Origin: Flavobacteriaceae bacterium
Lineage (GTDB): Bacteria > Bacteroidota > Bacteroidia > Flavobacteriales > Flavobacteriaceae
DNA: 64,000 nt
Direction of reading: 5' to 3'
Assembly: GCA_018608705.1 (NCBI GenBank)
Contig: JABAZD010000028.1
Span: 1 to 64,000, forward strand
Shown: one piece after another, positions 61,932 through 64,000 of the stretch
How the letters are laid out: the number at the start of each line of letters is the position of its first letter
Numbering within the stretch: position 1 is the stretch's first letter
Notes under the pieces: generated by a model
The model's input: the letters and a program-made list of their open reading frames with translations, nothing else
Databases searched by the model: none
Told to the model about the DNA's origin: nothing
Program-made: the position numbers and the translations under genes

Positions 61932-62111
61932 CCTAAAGTTTATTATTTTATCTGAAATTTTTATAAAGTCTCACAACTTGATAATTCATTTTGCCAGCTT
62001 GGCTTGATAAGATTTCAGTTAAACGTATGTTTATTCATTTTTTATTTCAATATAATTTTAATTAATTCGTATTTTTACGATTGATTATAATGAAACAAAA
62101 TTTTTCACAAT

Positions 62112-64000
62112 ATGGCTTTCGATATAAATGTTATTAAAGAAGTTTACCGACAGATGCCGGGACGAATTGTTAAAGCTCGACAACTAGTTGGGCGTCCACT
62201 GACACTCTCAGAAAAAATTCTGTATAGTCACCTTTGGGATGACAACTCTTCTAAGGCTTTTGTAAGAGGAAAAGACTATGTGGACTTTGCACCTGATAGA
62301 ATTGCATGCCAAGATGCTACTGCCCAAATGGCTTTGTTACAGTTTATGCAAGCAGGTAAAAAGCAAGTAGCTGTTCCTACAACTGTACACTGTGATCACT
62401 TAATCCAAGCCAAGGTTGGAGCGACAAAGGACCTACAGTTTGCACTAAACAATAGCAATGAAGTATTTAATTTTTTGGAATCAGTATCTAACAAATATGG
62501 TATTGGTTTCTGGAAACCTGGTGCAGGTATTATTCATCAAGTTGTATTAGAGAATTACGCATTTCCTGGTGGAATGATGATAGGAACTGACTCCCATACT
62601 GTGAATGCAGGAGGTTTAGGGATGATAGCTATTGGAGTTGGTGGAGCTGACGCAGTAGATGTTATGGCTGGAATGGCTTGGGAGCTTAAATTCCCAAAAT
62701 TAATAGGAGTTAAATTAACTGGAAGTTTGTCTGGTTGGACTGCTCCTAAAGATGTTATTCTTAAAGTTGCTGGTATTTTAACTGCAAAAGGGGGTACTGG
62801 TGCTATTGTTGAATATTTTGGTCCTGGAGCTACATCAATGTCATGTACAGGTAAGGGAACAATATGTAATATGGGTGCTGAAATTGGTGCTACTACGTCT
62901 ACTTTTGGATATGATGAATCTATGGAGCGTTATTTACGTTCTACAGACAGAAATGATGTAGCTGATGCCGCTAATGAAGTTAAAGATTGTTTAACTGCTG
63001 ACCCAGAAGTTTATGCTTCACCAGAAGATTATTTTGATGAATTAATAGAGATAGACTTATCTACATTAATGCCGCATATTAACGGACCCTTCACTCCAGA
63101 TTTAGCCACTGAAGTTGGTTTAATGAATGAAAAAGCAAAAGCAAATGATTGGCCCCTTAAAGTTGATTGGGGTCTCATAGGTTCTTGTACTAATTCCTCT
63201 TATGAAGACTTATCACGTGCTGCATCAATAGCGCAACAAGCATTAGATAAAGACTTAATAACCAAAGCTGACTTTGGAATTAATCCAGGATCTGAACAGG
63301 TTCGATATACAGCGGATCGAGATGGGATTTTAGAGGTTTTCGAGAAATTAAATGCTAAGATATTTACAAACGCATGCGGTCCATGTATTGGACAGTGGGC
63401 ACGATATGAAGATCCTAAAAATGCTCCAAAGAACAGTATAGTACATTCTTTTAATAGAAACTTTGCAAAACGAGCTGATGGTAATCCAAACACACACGCA
63501 TTTGTAGCCTCTCCAGAAATGGTAGCCGCAATAGCAATATCAGGTCGATTAGATTTTAACCCACTTACGGATTCACTCATAAATCAAAATGGGGAGAAAG
63601 TTATGTTAGAAGAACCAACAGGTCATGAGTTACCAGAAAAAGGTTTTGCAGTTGAAGATGCGGGCTATTTAGCACCTGAAGAAGATGGAAGTCAGGTAGT
63701 TGTTAGTGTTGCTTCCAATTCTGAACGTTTAGAGTTGTTGACTCCTTTCGACCCGATAGGAAACAAAATTAATGGAGCAAAACTATTAATTAAAGCTCAC
63801 GGTAAGTGCACGACCGACCATATTTCAATGGCAGGACCTTGGTTGCGTTATAGAGGACATTTGGACAATATATCAAATAACTGTTTAATTGGAGCTGTTA
63901 ATGCTTTTAATATGAAAACTAATTTTGTAAAAAACCAATTTAATGGAGAATATGATGCAGTTCCTGCTACTCAACGATACTACAAATCAAAAGGGATTCA
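62112..64000 (+). CDS. Aconitate hydratase (3' truncated by window end)
   Basis: ATG at 62112: [44 protein letters not shown]...; [37 protein letters not shown]. Frame open to the window end. Confidence 0.95.
   Translation, partial: MAFDINVIKEVYRQMPGRIVKARQLVGRPLTLSEKILYSHLWDDNSSKAFVRGKDYVDFAPDRIACQDATAQMALLQFMQAGKKQVAVPTTVHCDHLIQAKVGATKDLQFALNNSNEVFNFLESVSNKYGIGFWKPGAGIIHQVVLENYAFPGGMMIGTDSHTVNAGGLGMIAIGVGGADAVDVMAGMAWELKFPKLIGVKLTGSLSGWTAPKDVILKVAGILTAKGGTGAIVEYFGPGATSMSCTGKGTICNMGAEIGATTSTFGYDESMERYLRSTDRNDVADAANEVKDCLTADPEVYASPEDYFDELIEIDLSTLMPHINGPFTPDLATEVGLMNEKAKANDWPLKVDWGLIGSCTNSSYEDLSRAASIAQQALDKDLITKADFGINPGSEQVRYTADRDGILEVFEKLNAKIFTNACGPCIGQWARYEDPKNAPKNSIVHSFNRNFAKRADGNPNTHAFVASPEMVAAIAISGRLDFNPLTDSLINQNGEKVMLEEPTGHELPEKGFAVEDAGYLAPEEDGSQVVVSVASNSERLELLTPFDPIGNKINGAKLLIKAHGKCTTDHISMAGPWLRYRGHLDNISNNCLIGAVNAFNMKTNFVKNQFNGEYDAVPATQRYYKSKGI

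Noticed and set aside
63200-63580. 126-aa minus-strand ORF
   Set aside because: Lies antisense to conserved aconitase motifs ([21 protein letters not shown]).
1-64000. CRISPR array, insertion sequence, prophage, toxin-antitoxin or biosynthetic cluster
   Set aside because: No spaced repeats, transposase/integrase/phage proteins, or NRPS/PKS/RiPP genes were recognised on either strand.

Overview
The window is a compact, AT-rich Bacteroidota chromosome segment, most likely a marine Flavobacteriia. Support for this: T9SS-type secreted proteins, TAnnTTTG promoter elements, imelysin/TonB genes and a mevalonate-pathway pair. It is mostly housekeeping sequence: coaX, an OMP/TPR/LptC/CBS/PpiD run, GHMP kinase + HMG-CoA reductase, DPP-IV plus two POT peptide transporters, lpxB/surE, Ctp protease, hutU, hemL, an AAA+/VWA pair, a complete trpEGDCFBA operon, a thioredoxin/rhodanese cluster, endonuclease I, HMG-CoA lyase, guaB, a SurA/parvulin operon, a MoxR ATPase and aconitase (cut by the window end). 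There is one tRNA-Phe. I saw no rRNA, CRISPR array, transposon or prophage. Two signals stand out. (1) A trp attenuator not in the ORF track: an 18-aa leader ORF with tandem Trp codons (MKFILNNPWWCNYRKINS), a sigma-ABfr-like promoter, an intrinsic terminator touching the trpE ATG, and a 7-nt antiterminator segment over the leader stop codon. (2) A probable metal/iron-regulated locus at 48.3-55.1 kb: DUF6686-like, DUF4856, imelysin-like, a vitamin-K-dependent gamma-carboxylase-like HTTM protein and a TonB receptor. It carries three similar 19-bp (9-1-9) inverted-repeat boxes and intergenic hairpins, one a terminator just before the HTTM start codon. All assignments come from reading the sequence; no database search was run.
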